Made by a program: the position numbers and the translations under genes. DNA of 64,000 nt from Streptomyces xantholiticus (GTDB taxonomy: Bacteria > Actinomycetota > Actinomycetes > Streptomycetales > Streptomycetaceae): NCBI RefSeq assembly GCF_014651015.1, contig NZ_BMWB01000001.1:842137-906136 (forward strand), given 5' to 3'. Of the stretch, positions 49,710 to 58,377 are shown in pieces. Every line of letters begins with the position of its first letter. Positions within the stretch are counted from its first letter, which is position 1. A model generated the notes under the pieces. That model saw only the letters and a program-made list of their open reading frames with translations, did not search any database and had not been told where the DNA came from.

Positions 49710-50482
49710 GCGACCCCACAGCGCCGTCGGGCGGTGCCGCAGTCGCACCGATCGTGCGCGCCGAGGGCCTGACCAAGACGCACCACGGCGAAGGCGCACC
49801 GGTGCACGCCGTGCGCGGCGTGGACCTGACCGTCCGGCCCGGCGAGTTCGTCGCGGTCACCGGCCCCTCGGGTGCCGGGAAGTCCACACTGCTGCATCTG
49901 ATCGGCGGCCTCCAGCGGCCCGACAGCGGGAAGCTGTGGCTCGACGGGCAGCGGGTCGACGAGTACCGCGAGGCCCGCTGGGCCGTGCTGCGGCGGCGCC
50001 GCATCGGCGTCGTCTTCCAGTTCTTCAACCTGGTCTCCAACCTGACCGTCGCCGACAACGTCGAACTGCCCGCGCTGCTCGCCGGCGCCTCGCCCAGGGC
50101 CGCCCGCGAGTCCCGCGCCGAACTCCTCGCCGAACTCGGCCTCGAAGGCCGCGACAAGTCCATGCCCGGCGAGCTCTCCGGCGGCGAGCAGCAGCGGGTC
50201 GCCCTCGCCCGCGCCCTGGTCAACCACCCCGCCCTGCTGCTCGCCGACGAACCGGCCGGCAGCCTCGACAGCAAGGGGACCCGGGAGGTCCTGCGGCTGC
50301 TCTCCCGCTTCCACCAGCGCGGCCAGACGATCCTGATGGTCACCCACGACGCCCGGATGGCCAGCGCAGCCGACCGTGTCATCAGCTTCTTCGACGGGCG
50401 CATCGCGGACGACGCCGAGCTCGGCGCCGGGCGACGCAGCCCGAGCGGCGGGGTGTCCGGCGTGCTCGAACTGAAGGAGTGA
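49706..50482 (+). CDS. ABC exporter ATP-binding protein (MacB/LolD type)
   Basis: 258 residues. Walker A is GPSGAGKSTLLHLIGGLQ near 52-70, the Q-loop is VFQFFNLVSNLTVADNVELPALLAG, the signature is LSGGEQQRVALARAL, and Walker B is ALLLADEPAGSLDS. This is a MacB/LolD-type ATPase that works with FtsX-like permeases. The ATG overlaps the padR stop, so regulator and transporter are translationally coupled. The next gene begins 2 bp after its stop codon. Confidence 0.95.
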   Translation: MSDPTAPSGGAAVAPIVRAEGLTKTHHGEGAPVHAVRGVDLTVRPGEFVAVTGPSGAGKSTLLHLIGGLQRPDSGKLWLDGQRVDEYREARWAVLRRRRIGVVFQFFNLVSNLTVADNVELPALLAGASPRAARESRAELLAELGLEGRDKSMPGELSGGEQQRVALARALVNHPALLLADEPAGSLDSKGTREVLRLLSRFHQRGQTILMVTHDARMASAADRVISFFDGRIADDAELGAGRRSPSGGVSGVLELKE

Positions 50483-50484
50483 CC

Positions 50485-52809
50485 GTGCGGGCCACTCTGC
50501 GCTGGGCGCACGCCGACTTCCGCGCACACCGCGGCGAAGCCCTCTTCGTCGTCCTCGCCAGCGCCGGGATCATCGCCTCGCTGCTGCTCGCGGGCGCACT
50601 GTTCAGCTACGCCGCCAACCCCTGGCAGCGCATCTTCAACCAGTCCCAGGGCGCCCACATCTGGCTGCACACCCGGGCGGGCGCCGATACGGCCGACCTG
50701 TCCGGGCTGGACGGCGTCGCCGCGCTCTCCGGCCCCTACCGGACCGGCGCCACCACCGTCGAGTTGCAGGGCGCACGGGCGGCGGTGGCGCTGCGGGCCG
50801 CGCAGACCCGGCCGCCGGAGGTGGGGCGACCGCTGGTGACCTCCGGGAGCTGGCTCGCTCCACCCGACGGCGGCGGCGCGGCCGGCACCGTCGTACTGGA
50901 GAGCTCGGTCGCCCGGGCGCTGTGGGCCGAGCCCGGTGACACCGTACGGGTCACCGGCCAGGACGGCGCCGTGAGCAGACTGCGGGTGACGGGCGTCGCC
51001 GAGGCGGCGGAACCCCGCTACCAGGCGGGCGGCGGGCCCGGGATCGGCTGGGTGCTGCCGGACACGCTCGACGCTCTCGCCCCGGACGACACCGGGCAGA
51101 GCGTGGGCCTGCGGCTGAAGGACGCCGGTGACACCGACTTCATGGTCCAGCGGGCGGTGACCCTGCTCGGCGCGGACCGGGTCGCCCAGGTCACCAAGTG
51201 GCAGCAGGCCCGGGCCGAAGCCGGCGGCGACGACCGGCTGCTCGGCCAGCTCTTCGCGGTCTTCGGGCTCGGCGCGCTGCTGGCGGCCGCGCTCGCCGCG
51301 TCCGGGGCGATCGGCGCCCGGGTGCGCGGGCAGCTGCGGGACATCGCCGTGCTCAAGGCCGTGGGCTTCACCCCGGGACAGGTGGTACGCGGCTTCCTCG
51401 TGCAGCATCTGGCGTTCGCCCTGCTCGGCGTCGCTCTCGGAACGGCGGCGATCGCCTTCCTCGGAGAGCGGATACCGGGCCGGATCGGCGATGCGGCCGC
51501 CCTCTGGCAGGATCTGCCCGGCCACGCGGCGCTCATGACCGGCGTCCCGGGCGGCGCGATCCTGCTGATCGCGGCGGCGACCGGGCTCGCGGCCTGGCGT
51601 GCGGGGCGGGTCCCGCCGGTCCCGGTGGCCCGCGCCGCACAACCGTCGGCCGCGCCGATGACCGCGCTGGGGCGGCGGGCGCTCGGGATGCGGTTGCCGC
51701 CGGCCCTGGTGCTCGGCTGGCGCTCGGCCTTCCCGCGCCGGGGCCGTACGGCCGTCGCCGTGGGCCGTCTCGCACTGCCGCTGGTACTGATCACCGTCGC
51801 GCTGGTGGCCTGGTCCACGCTGGACCAGTTCCGCAGCCGGCCCGCCGACATGGGGCTTCCCGCGGCACTGACCGTACGGGCACAGCAGCCCGGCGGCCCC
51901 ACGGAGGACGAGCTGCTGCGGACCGTGGCCGGCATACCGGAGGTCACCGCCGTCCATCCGGGCGCCGAGATGGCGGCCCTCGTCCCCGGCCAGACCGGCA
52001 CCATCACGCTGCGCGGGCTCGGCACCGCTCAGCAGCCGTATCCGGCGGCGGTCGCAGAGGGCCGGGCCGCCCGCGGCGCCGACGAGGCGGTCGCGGGGCA
52101 GGGACTGCTCGACCTGCTGGGCGTGCGGGTCGGCGACTGGGTACGGATGACGGTCGAGGGCCGGCCGCAGATCCTGCACATCGTGGGCCGCAGCATCGAA
52201 CCCGAGTCGGGCGGACGGATCATCTCCACGACCCTCGACGCCCTCAAGAACCGAGATCCGCAGTTGCGGCCCGACTTCCACGCACTGGTACTGACCGAGG
52301 GCTCGGACCCGCGGACCGTACGGGCCGCTCTCGACGAGGCGGCGGGCGGGACGCTGGAGATCCGTGAGACACCCAACCCCGCCGACCGGCTGGAACCGGT
52401 GCGCGGAGTGATCGCGGCCCTGATCGCCGTACTGGCCCTCATCGGGCTGACCGAACTGCTGACGCTGATCGGCGTCGGGGTGCGCGACCGCGGCCGGGAC
52501 CTGCTCGCGCTGAAGGCGATCGGGCTGACGCCCCGCCAGATCGGCTCTGTCATCGTGATCGGCGCCGGGCTGACGGCGTTGGTGGCGGCCGTGGCGGGGA
52601 CGACGCTCGGTGCGCTGTCGGGGGTGTGGTTGGTGGACACCCAGGGCAGCTCGAGCGGGATGGGCGCGGGCATCGCCCATCTGCCGCCGTGGCCGGTGCT
52701 GGTGGCGGTCGTGGGCGGCGCCGTGGCCGGAGCTGTGGCGGCGGCCTCACTGCCGGCGACGCGGACGGCGCGACGGCGGCTGGCGGACTCGCTGAGCGAG
52801 ACGCTCTAG
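50485..52809 (+). CDS. FtsX-like ABC permease (two-repeat type)
   Basis: 774 residues. Two FtsX repeats: the first has membrane segments at ALFVVLASAGIIASLLLAGALF, FGLGALLAAALAASGAIGA and LLGVALGTAAIAFLGER, and the second has LALPLVLITVALVAW, VIAALIAVLALIGLTELLTLIG, VIVIGAGLTALVAAVAGT and WPVLVAVVGGAVAGAVAAASLPA. The large loops should form the MacB-like extracytoplasmic domains. Start GTG at 50485 has AAGGAG five bases upstream. It may export a peptide or lipid, but the substrate cannot be read from sequence. Confidence 0.9.
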   Translation: MRATLRWAHADFRAHRGEALFVVLASAGIIASLLLAGALFSYAANPWQRIFNQSQGAHIWLHTRAGADTADLSGLDGVAALSGPYRTGATTVELQGARAAVALRAAQTRPPEVGRPLVTSGSWLAPPDGGGAAGTVVLESSVARALWAEPGDTVRVTGQDGAVSRLRVTGVAEAAEPRYQAGGGPGIGWVLPDTLDALAPDDTGQSVGLRLKDAGDTDFMVQRAVTLLGADRVAQVTKWQQARAEAGGDDRLLGQLFAVFGLGALLAAALAASGAIGARVRGQLRDIAVLKAVGFTPGQVVRGFLVQHLAFALLGVALGTAAIAFLGERIPGRIGDAAALWQDLPGHAALMTGVPGGAILLIAAATGLAAWRAGRVPPVPVARAAQPSAAPMTALGRRALGMRLPPALVLGWRSAFPRRGRTAVAVGRLALPLVLITVALVAWSTLDQFRSRPADMGLPAALTVRAQQPGGPTEDELLRTVAGIPEVTAVHPGAEMAALVPGQTGTITLRGLGTAQQPYPAAVAEGRAARGADEAVAGQGLLDLLGVRVGDWVRMTVEGRPQILHIVGRSIEPESGGRIISTTLDALKNRDPQLRPDFHALVLTEGSDPRTVRAALDEAAGGTLEIRETPNPADRLEPVRGVIAALIAVLALIGLTELLTLIGVGVRDRGRDLLALKAIGLTPRQIGSVIVIGAGLTALVAAVAGTTLGALSGVWLVDTQGSSSGMGAGIAHLPPWPVLVAVVGGAVAGAVAAASLPATRTARRRLADSLSETL

Positions 52810-52815
52810 ACACGG

Positions 52816-52849
52816 TCCGGGGGCGTGCGGAGTGCCGCACGCCCCCGGA
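52816..52849. terminator. Hairpin terminator after the FtsX gene, 15-bp stem
   Basis: TCCGGGGGCGTGCGG (52816-52830) pairs perfectly with CCGCACGCCCCCGGA (52835-52849) around AGTG. It separates the convergent permease and protease genes. Confidence 0.9.
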
Positions 52850-52875
52850 TCTGTGGGGAGGAGAAAGGTCTCGGC

Positions 52876-54180
52876 TCAGTTGCCGTCGAAGTCGCCCTGG
52901 TCCTGACCGGCCTCCTGACCGGCCTCGTCCTGACCGGCCTCCTGACCGGCCTCCTGACCGGCCTCGTCCTGACCGTCCTCGTCCTGACCGGCCTCGTCCT
53001 GACCGCCCTGCTCCTGGTCCTGGTCCTGACCCTCACCTTGGCCTTGGTCGCCGCCGACGTCACCCGCGCCGATCTGCGCGCCGACCGCAGCCAGTGCCGT
53101 CGTCACCGGCTGGAAGAACGTCTCGCCGCCCGACGTGCAGTCGCCGCTGCCGCCCGAGGTCAGCCCGATCGCGCTGCCGTCACGGGTGAAGAGGGCACCA
53201 CCGCTGTCGCCGGGCTCCGCGCACACGTTCGTCTGGATCAGCCCGGTCACCGTGCCCTCCGGATAGTTCACGGTGGCGTCCAGACCGGTGACCTGGCCGC
53301 TGTTCAGACCGGTGGTGCTGCCCATGCGGAACACTTCCTGGCCGACCGCTGCGTCGTCCGCGCCCACGATGTCCAGGGTCTCGCCGTTGCCGAGGTCGAC
53401 CGTGCTGGGCGCCTCGGTGGCGGGGTCGTCGTACGTGACGAGGGCAAAGTCGCCCTCGCCGGGGAACGTCGCCTCCTGGACCGTACCGATCGGGGCACCG
53501 TTCGGGTCCTCGGACCACTGGTCGTCTGCGACGCCGCAGTGTCCGGCGGTCAGGAAGCCGGGCTGCCCGTCGCCGGTGGTGACGTTGAAGCCGAGGGAAC
53601 AGCGCGACCCGCCGCCGAAGATGGCGTCGCCGCCCTCCAGGAAGGGCTTGAACTCGCCGGCGGTCTTCTGGATGCGGGCCATGCCGGAGTCGAGTGACTT
53701 GACGGCGGACTCCAGCCGGTTCCAGCTGTCACCGGCGACCGTGCGGTCCGCAGTGACGAGGACCTGGTTCGTCCTCGGGTCGACGGCCCAGGCCGTGCCC
53801 GGGATCGTGGCCTCACGGGCCAGCGTGTCCGCCGCGGACTTCAGCTCGCCCATGCTGTTCTCGACCGGCCGCGCGACCGCGCCGGCCTCGTTGACCTGGA
53901 CGATCACCTCGTTGCTGTCACCACTGACGTTGACAATGACCTGTTGCTTGTCCGCGTCGTAGTACGCACCTGCATACGCGTCGCCGAGCTCCGGGCCCAG
54001 CTGCGAGACCAGGTCCTGGGCCGCCGAGGCGCTCAGCGTTCTCGGCTCCCCCTTCGGCTCGGAACCGGAGCCGGACTGCGATGCGTTGGCGTGGGGCAGC
54101 AGCATCGCCGCCGCGGCGACGCCCACCGCCCCCGCTCCTGCAAGCACGGCCTTTCGCTTGGGTATTCGCCTGTGACTCAA
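52876..54180 (-). CDS. Secreted S1 (chymotrypsin-fold) serine protease with repeat tail
   Basis: 434 residues. The start is a TTG at 54180 preceded by GGAGG; the signal is MSHRRIPKRKAVLAGAGAVGVAAAAMLL with an Ala-rich cleavage site. A propeptide (~170 residues) precedes the mature domain, which starts near DAIFGGGSRCSLGFNVT. The catalytic triad is His214 (TAGHCG), Asp244 (GDFALV) and Ser326 (PGDSGGALF), as in Streptomyces SGP-type proteases. The last ~55 residues are Gln/Asp/Glu/Ala/Gly repeats (GQDEAGQEAGQ...). It degrades proteins outside the cell and is made as an inactive precursor. Confidence 0.93.
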   Translation of the reverse strand: MSHRRIPKRKAVLAGAGAVGVAAAAMLLPHANASQSGSGSEPKGEPRTLSASAAQDLVSQLGPELGDAYAGAYYDADKQQVIVNVSGDSNEVIVQVNEAGAVARPVENSMGELKSAADTLAREATIPGTAWAVDPRTNQVLVTADRTVAGDSWNRLESAVKSLDSGMARIQKTAGEFKPFLEGGDAIFGGGSRCSLGFNVTTGDGQPGFLTAGHCGVADDQWSEDPNGAPIGTVQEATFPGEGDFALVTYDDPATEAPSTVDLGNGETLDIVGADDAAVGQEVFRMGSTTGLNSGQVTGLDATVNYPEGTVTGLIQTNVCAEPGDSGGALFTRDGSAIGLTSGGSGDCTSGGETFFQPVTTALAAVGAQIGAGDVGGDQGQGEGQDQDQEQGGQDEAGQDEDGQDEAGQEAGQEAGQDEAGQEAGQDQGDFDGN

Positions 54181-54266
54181 CTCGCCGCCTCCTGCGGGGA
54201 TACGGAATCCGGTTGCCGACGACAGACCGGGGGGACGCGTCCGACCGTTGATACGGACGAGGCGGG

Positions 54267-54314
54267 AGTTGTACTCATCACAACTGCGAAATTCACTGCC
54301 TGACGTGATGTCAG
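54267..54314. promoter_or_regulatory. Two dyads upstream of the protease gene
   Basis: AGTTGT-ACTCATC-ACAACT (54267-54285) and CTGAC-GTGAT-GTCAG (54300-54314) are both perfect inverted repeats, 87-134 bp upstream of the TTG start on the minus strand. They sit where promoter and operator sites are expected. No clear sigma hexamers are seen nearby. Confidence 0.45.
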
Positions 54315-54333
54315 CAGCCGTACGTGGAACCGC

Positions 54334-54828
54334 TCATGAAGGCAACCGGGAGCCGCACCGGCTGCAGTAACGGGCGCCGGCGTCGTCGGCCGGGTGGTCG
54401 CAGTCCGGGCAGATCCGGTTCAGCATGCAGGCCGGTTCCCCGCCGGGGGCGGCTGCACGGACGACGGGCGCGTTGCCGATGGTCATGCCAGGGCGACGGC
54501 GGTGCACCGTGACGTAGGCGAGGCCGTCGGGGCCGGCGGACAGGGCACGCTCCGTGCCGTGCGGCAGCCAGGCCACGCATCCGGGTTCCAGCTGCTGCGG
54601 CTCCCCCTGGGCCACCAGTTCGCCGCCGCCGTCGACCACGCACACCAGCACGTCCAGGTCGGGTTCGACATGGGTGACGCCCTGGGTGCCGGGCAGGAGC
54701 CGGACGAGGTTCGCGTCCAGCTGCCGGGCGACAGGATCCAGTCGCCAGAGCGCACCGCTGCGGTCATCCGGGGCCGCCCGCAGATCCGCCTTGCCGGCGA
54801 GCACGCCGGCCCTCGGGGGCATTGCCAT
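54334..54828 (-). CDS. Cupin and zinc-ribbon small protein
   Basis: 164 residues. Residues about 25-110 form a single cupin domain (NLVRLLPGTQGVTHVEPDLDVLVCVVDGGGELVAQGEPQQLEPGCVAWLPHGTERAL), with conserved His and Glu as possible metal ligands. The C-terminal ~25 residues read ICPDCDHPADDAGARYCSRCGSRL, a C-x2-C...C-x2-C zinc ribbon. The combination is unusual and may be a metal- or nucleic-acid-associated sensor. Its function is unknown. GGAGGAAGGC precedes the ATG at 54828. Confidence 0.82.
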   Translation of the reverse strand: MAMPPRAGVLAGKADLRAAPDDRSGALWRLDPVARQLDANLVRLLPGTQGVTHVEPDLDVLVCVVDGGGELVAQGEPQQLEPGCVAWLPHGTERALSAGPDGLAYVTVHRRRPGMTIGNAPVVRAAAPGGEPACMLNRICPDCDHPADDAGARYCSRCGSRLPS

Positions 54829-54986
54829 GCCTTCCTCCAGAGCACACGGGCCATAGGACCCAGAGCATCATTGCACAGTGCAATCCAGCGCCTGAACCGT
54901 CATCCGGACTCCTGACAGGGGACGCAACCCCGACGCAGGAGCATGTGACCCCATTCAACGGCCACATGATCATATATTTTCCGACA

Positions 54987-55871
54987 GTGATCAGATCTGC
55001 ACGGAGATTGACCGCTTTGGCCTTGGCTGCCCTGGCTGCCGCACTCGCCGGCTGCGGTACTCCCGGCCACCGCCCGGAGGCCGCCCCACGGCCGTCACCG
55101 CCGAAACCGTCGCCGTCCACCACGACGGCTGCGCCGACCATGGCTCCCGGGCCGGGCGGCCGTGCTCCGGTGTTCATGCGCGCCACCGGCGGCGGCAGCG
55201 CCACGGCGAAGACCGTCGCCCTCACCTTCGACGCCGACATGACCGCCGACCAGGGCCCGCGTGCCGCACGCGGCGAACGGTTCGACAACCCGGCGCTGAT
55301 CGACGCACTGCGGAAGCTGAAGGTCCCCTCGACCGTTTTCATGACAGGCCGCTGGGCCGAGGAGTACCCGGCCCAGGCGAAGGCCATCGGGACCGACCCC
55401 CTCTTCGAAATCGCCAACCACTCCTACAGCCATCACTCCTTCAGCTCCCCCTGCTACGGCCTCCCCGAGATCGGCGCCGAGGACATGCTGGCGGACGTGC
55501 GACGGGCCTTCACCGCGTTCGAGCGGGCCGGGGCGCGCAATGTGGTGCCGTACTTCCGTTTTCCCGGCGGCTGCTACGACGACGCCGCGCTGCGGGCCGT
55601 GGCGCCGGCCGGGGTCACCACCGTTCAGTGGGACGTCGTCAGCGGCGACGCCTTCGCCACCGACGCCGACGCCGTGGCCGAGCAGGTGCTGGACCATGTG
55701 GCGCCCGGGTCGCTGGTCGTCATGCACTGCACCCGCAGCGCCGCGCCCGTCACCGAGGAGGCCGTCCGCCGGATCGTCCCCGAGCTGCGCCGGCAGGGCT
55801 ACCGGTTGGTCAAGGTCTCCGAGCTGATGCGGCAGTCCGGTCCGGCCGGTCCCCCTCGAACGACGCGGTGA
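54987..55871 (+). CDS. Polysaccharide deacetylase lipoprotein
   Basis: 294 residues if started at the GTG at 54987 (an ATG at 54966 adds 7). The signal IRSARRLTALALAALAAALAGC ends in a lipobox. After a Pro/Thr-rich linker, the NodB-like domain has KTVALTFDADMT (Asp-Ala-Asp, motif 1), EIANHSYSHHSFSS (H-x3-H, motif 2), VPYFRFPGGCYD (motif 3) and DHVAPGSLVVMHC (motif 5). It would deacetylate cell-wall or chitin-like polymers on the cell surface. TATATT at 54973-54978 is a good -10, making the GTG leaderless. Confidence 0.9.
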   Translation: MIRSARRLTALALAALAAALAGCGTPGHRPEAAPRPSPPKPSPSTTTAAPTMAPGPGGRAPVFMRATGGGSATAKTVALTFDADMTADQGPRAARGERFDNPALIDALRKLKVPSTVFMTGRWAEEYPAQAKAIGTDPLFEIANHSYSHHSFSSPCYGLPEIGAEDMLADVRRAFTAFERAGARNVVPYFRFPGGCYDDAALRAVAPAGVTTVQWDVVSGDAFATDADAVAEQVLDHVAPGSLVVMHCTRSAAPVTEEAVRRIVPELRRQGYRLVKVSELMRQSGPAGPPRTTR

Positions 55872-56045
55872 CGCGCCGCTGACGGCCGTGAGCGCCCCGG
55901 TCCTGTGGTCGGCGGGCCGTTCGGGCACAGGGCCCGGCTCCGATAGCGGGCACGGCGGCCCATGGGCACCATGGCAGAAGGCGGGCGCGCGGCGCCGGCG
56001 GCGTACCGCGACCCGCCCCACAGTCGACTGCCGGAGGCCGACCAC

Positions 56046-56936
56046 GTGCACACCCTGCTGCCGGTCCTTTTCGCGCTCTGCGCAGCCCTCAGCAACGCGT
56101 TCGCCACCGTGCTGCAACGCAAGGCGGCTCTCGCCGTACCGCGCTCGGAGGGCTTCCGCGCCGGTCTCATGCTCGATCTGCTGCGCCGGCCCGTCTGGTT
56201 GGCGGGCATGCTCGCCGTCGTCGTCGCGGGCGTCTGCCAGGCGGTGGCGCTGGGAACCGGGCCGCTGACGATCGTTCAGCCGCTGTTCGTCCTCGAACTG
56301 CCGCTCGCTCTGGTCCTGGCGACCCTGCTGCTGCACGGCAGCCTGCCGCGAACCGGCTGGGTGGCGGTGGCCGGTGTCGTGGTGGGTCTCGGCATCGCCC
56401 TCGCAGCGGCATCGCCGTCGGGGAACCGTACCGATGTACCGGCGGACCGCTGGGTCATCGCCCTCGCCGTATGCGCCGCGGTGGTCCTCGCGCTCTCCGC
56501 CGCAGCCCTGCGCCGCCCGGAGGGCCGTGCCCGCGCGGCCTGCCTCGGCGCGGCCACCGCGATCAGTTACGCCGTCACCGCGGCCCTGATGAAAGAGGCG
56601 GTGCACATCCTGGACGACCACGGCCTCGGCGCGTTCTTCACCGCCTGGCAGACCTACGCCTTCGCGGCGGCCGGAGTGACCGCGCTGTTCCTGCTGGAGA
56701 ACGCGATGCAGGCGGGTCCGCTGGTCGCCTCCCAGCCCGCCCTCACCCTGGGCGACGCGGCCGTGAGCCTGACCCTGGGCATCCTCCTCTTCGAGGAGCA
56801 CGTCCGCACCGGCTGGTGGCTGCTCCCCCAGGCGGCCGGGGTGGCGCTGGTGGTGGCCGGTGTCATGGCCCTGGCCAGGTTGCCGCTGGCCGAGTCCCTG
56901 GTCGCCACCGAAGAGCCCGCCGCCACGGTGCCCTGA
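56046..56936 (+). CDS. DMT-family (EamA-like) transporter
   Basis: 296 residues from the GTG at 56046, with GGAGG at 56033-56037. About ten membrane helices are seen, including LPVLFALCAALSNAFATVL, WLAGMLAVVVAGVCQAVA, TIVQPLFVLELPLALVLATLLL, VAVAGVVVGLGIALAAA and FTAWQTYAFAAAGVTALFLL. The PLxIVQPLFVLELPLAL segment resembles the Streptomyces DMT clade. The end is LVASQPALTLGDAAVSLTLGILLFEEHVRTGWW. Substrate unknown. It converges with the AI-2E gene, 6 bp between stops. Confidence 0.88.
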   Translation: MHTLLPVLFALCAALSNAFATVLQRKAALAVPRSEGFRAGLMLDLLRRPVWLAGMLAVVVAGVCQAVALGTGPLTIVQPLFVLELPLALVLATLLLHGSLPRTGWVAVAGVVVGLGIALAAASPSGNRTDVPADRWVIALAVCAAVVLALSAAALRRPEGRARAACLGAATAISYAVTAALMKEAVHILDDHGLGAFFTAWQTYAFAAAGVTALFLLENAMQAGPLVASQPALTLGDAAVSLTLGILLFEEHVRTGWWLLPQAAGVALVVAGVMALARLPLAESLVATEEPAATVP

Positions 56937-56942
56937 CCCCGG

Positions 56943-58055
56943 TCAGCCCTCCCCGCCGGACGGGCGCGCCGCGCGCAGCGCCTGCCGGACCGACCAGACC
57001 ACGGCCACGAGCGGCACCGCGGCGACCGCGCCCACCACACCCGCGGCCACGGCCCCGCCGACGACCGACAGCGCGACGACCACGGGATGCAGCCGGACGG
57101 CCCAGCTCATCACGATCGGGTGCAGCAGATGCCCCTCGATCTGCCCGATGACGACGATGAGGGCGACGACCACGGCCGCGATCAGCGGGCCCTCGGACGC
57201 GAGGGCGACCACCGCGGCCACGGAAAGGGCGATGGGTGAACCGACGAGGGGGATGAACGCGGCGAAGAACTCCAGCAGGGCCAGCGGCAGCGCGAGCGGA
57301 ACGCCGAGGGCGAACAGGGCGATCCCCACCAGGATCGCGTTGGTGGCCGCCACCAGGAGAATCCCGTGGGTGTATCCGGTGAACGTCCGCCAGGCGGCCC
57401 GGCCCGCGACCTTCGCGCGCCCCCGGGCGGCAGGCGGCAACTGATCGCAGAACCATCCCCACTGCCGGTCGCCGGAGTGGACGAAGAAGACCGAGCAGAA
57501 CAGCGCGAGCGCCAGCACGGTCAGCACCTCGACCAGCCGTCCGGCACCGCTCAGCGCCTCGCTGACCACGGTGGACCGGTGACTGGACATCAATTGGCCG
57601 ATGCGGGACTGGATGTCGGTGAGGGCCTCCGGGTCTACCCGGAACGGGGGCTGCTCCAGCCAGTTCTCGATCCTCTCGATGCCCGCGCGGAACTCCCGTA
57701 CCAGCGTCGTCCGCTCGCCCGCGACCGCTTCCCCGACCAGGGCGAACACGCCCAGCACGAGCACGATGCTGCCCAGCAGGGAGCAGGCGACGGCGAGCGG
57801 ACGCGGCATGATGCGTGCGGCCAGACCGGCCACCGGCCGGAGCACGGCGGTGACGACCAGGCCGAGGAACACAGCCACCGCGATCTCGTGGAACCGCCCC
57901 AGCAGCGCGAAGACGGCGTAGACGGCGGCGGTCACCACGAGGATCCGCCAGGCGTACGCGGCGGCCGTCCGCAGCGCGTCCGGCACCCGCGACGTCTCAG
58001 CGGTGGACGGCGCACCCGTGGGGCGCTCCTGAGGGTCCGGCGACCTGGGGGGCAT
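56943..58055 (-). CDS. AI-2E-family transporter
   Basis: 370 residues. The usual AI-2E layout is present: N-terminal membrane pair (WRILVVTAAVYAVFALL, VAVFLGLVVTAVLRPVAG), a soluble loop of ~80 residues (RIENWLEQPPFRVDPEALTDIQSRIGQLM), then helices ending in FIPLVGSPIALSVAAVVAL, GQIEGHLLHPIVMSWAVRLHPVVVALSVVGG and VPLVAVVWSVRQAL. The P-I-V-M and L-H-P-V motifs are diagnostic. Start is the ATG at 58055. Substrate unknown; the family is mis-named for autoinducer-2. Confidence 0.93.
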   Translation of the reverse strand: MPPRSPDPQERPTGAPSTAETSRVPDALRTAAAYAWRILVVTAAVYAVFALLGRFHEIAVAVFLGLVVTAVLRPVAGLAARIMPRPLAVACSLLGSIVLVLGVFALVGEAVAGERTTLVREFRAGIERIENWLEQPPFRVDPEALTDIQSRIGQLMSSHRSTVVSEALSGAGRLVEVLTVLALALFCSVFFVHSGDRQWGWFCDQLPPAARGRAKVAGRAAWRTFTGYTHGILLVAATNAILVGIALFALGVPLALPLALLEFFAAFIPLVGSPIALSVAAVVALASEGPLIAAVVVALIVVIGQIEGHLLHPIVMSWAVRLHPVVVALSVVGGAVAAGVVGAVAAVPLVAVVWSVRQALRAARPSGGEG

Positions 58056-58169
58056 GCAGATGCGCGTACCACCCGACGCGCCGTGCCCCGCGCGTTCGGT
58101 GCATGGTTCGCCCGAAGGCACGCGGGAGGGGCCCGCCGCAGGGCCCGGCGGGTCGATCGGGTCGAGAGG

Positions 58170-58367
58170 TCAGCCGGAGCAGGCGGTCCGCTCCGCCTCC
58201 CGCCATTCGCAGACCGGACACAGCGGCGCGCCCTTGACCGACTCCGGGTACTCGGTCGGCTCACGGCACAGCACGCATTCGGCGAAGGGGCCGTCGGCGG
58301 CGGCGCGGGCCCGCTCGGCCGCCCGGCTGCTCTCCGGGGCCTCGCGGTACGGCTGGTGCTCGTCCAT
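58170..58367 (-). CDS. Small zinc-ribbon protein
   Basis: 65 residues, MDEHQPYREAPESSRAAERARAAADGPFAECVLCREPTEYPESVKGAPLCPVCEWREAERTACSG. CVLC and CPVC form a zinc ribbon. GGAGGT lies immediately ahead of the ATG at 58367. Its function is unknown. Confidence 0.72.
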   Translation of the reverse strand: MDEHQPYREAPESSRAAERARAAADGPFAECVLCREPTEYPESVKGAPLCPVCEWREAERTACSG

Positions 58368-58377
58368 ACCTCCGACT

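Noticed and set aside
52825..53697. Open frame opposite the protease with LTGLLTGLVLTG repeats
   Set aside because: It mirrors the protease's Gln/Glu repeat tail on the other strand. The catalytic triad, signal and ribosome-binding site support the minus-strand gene.
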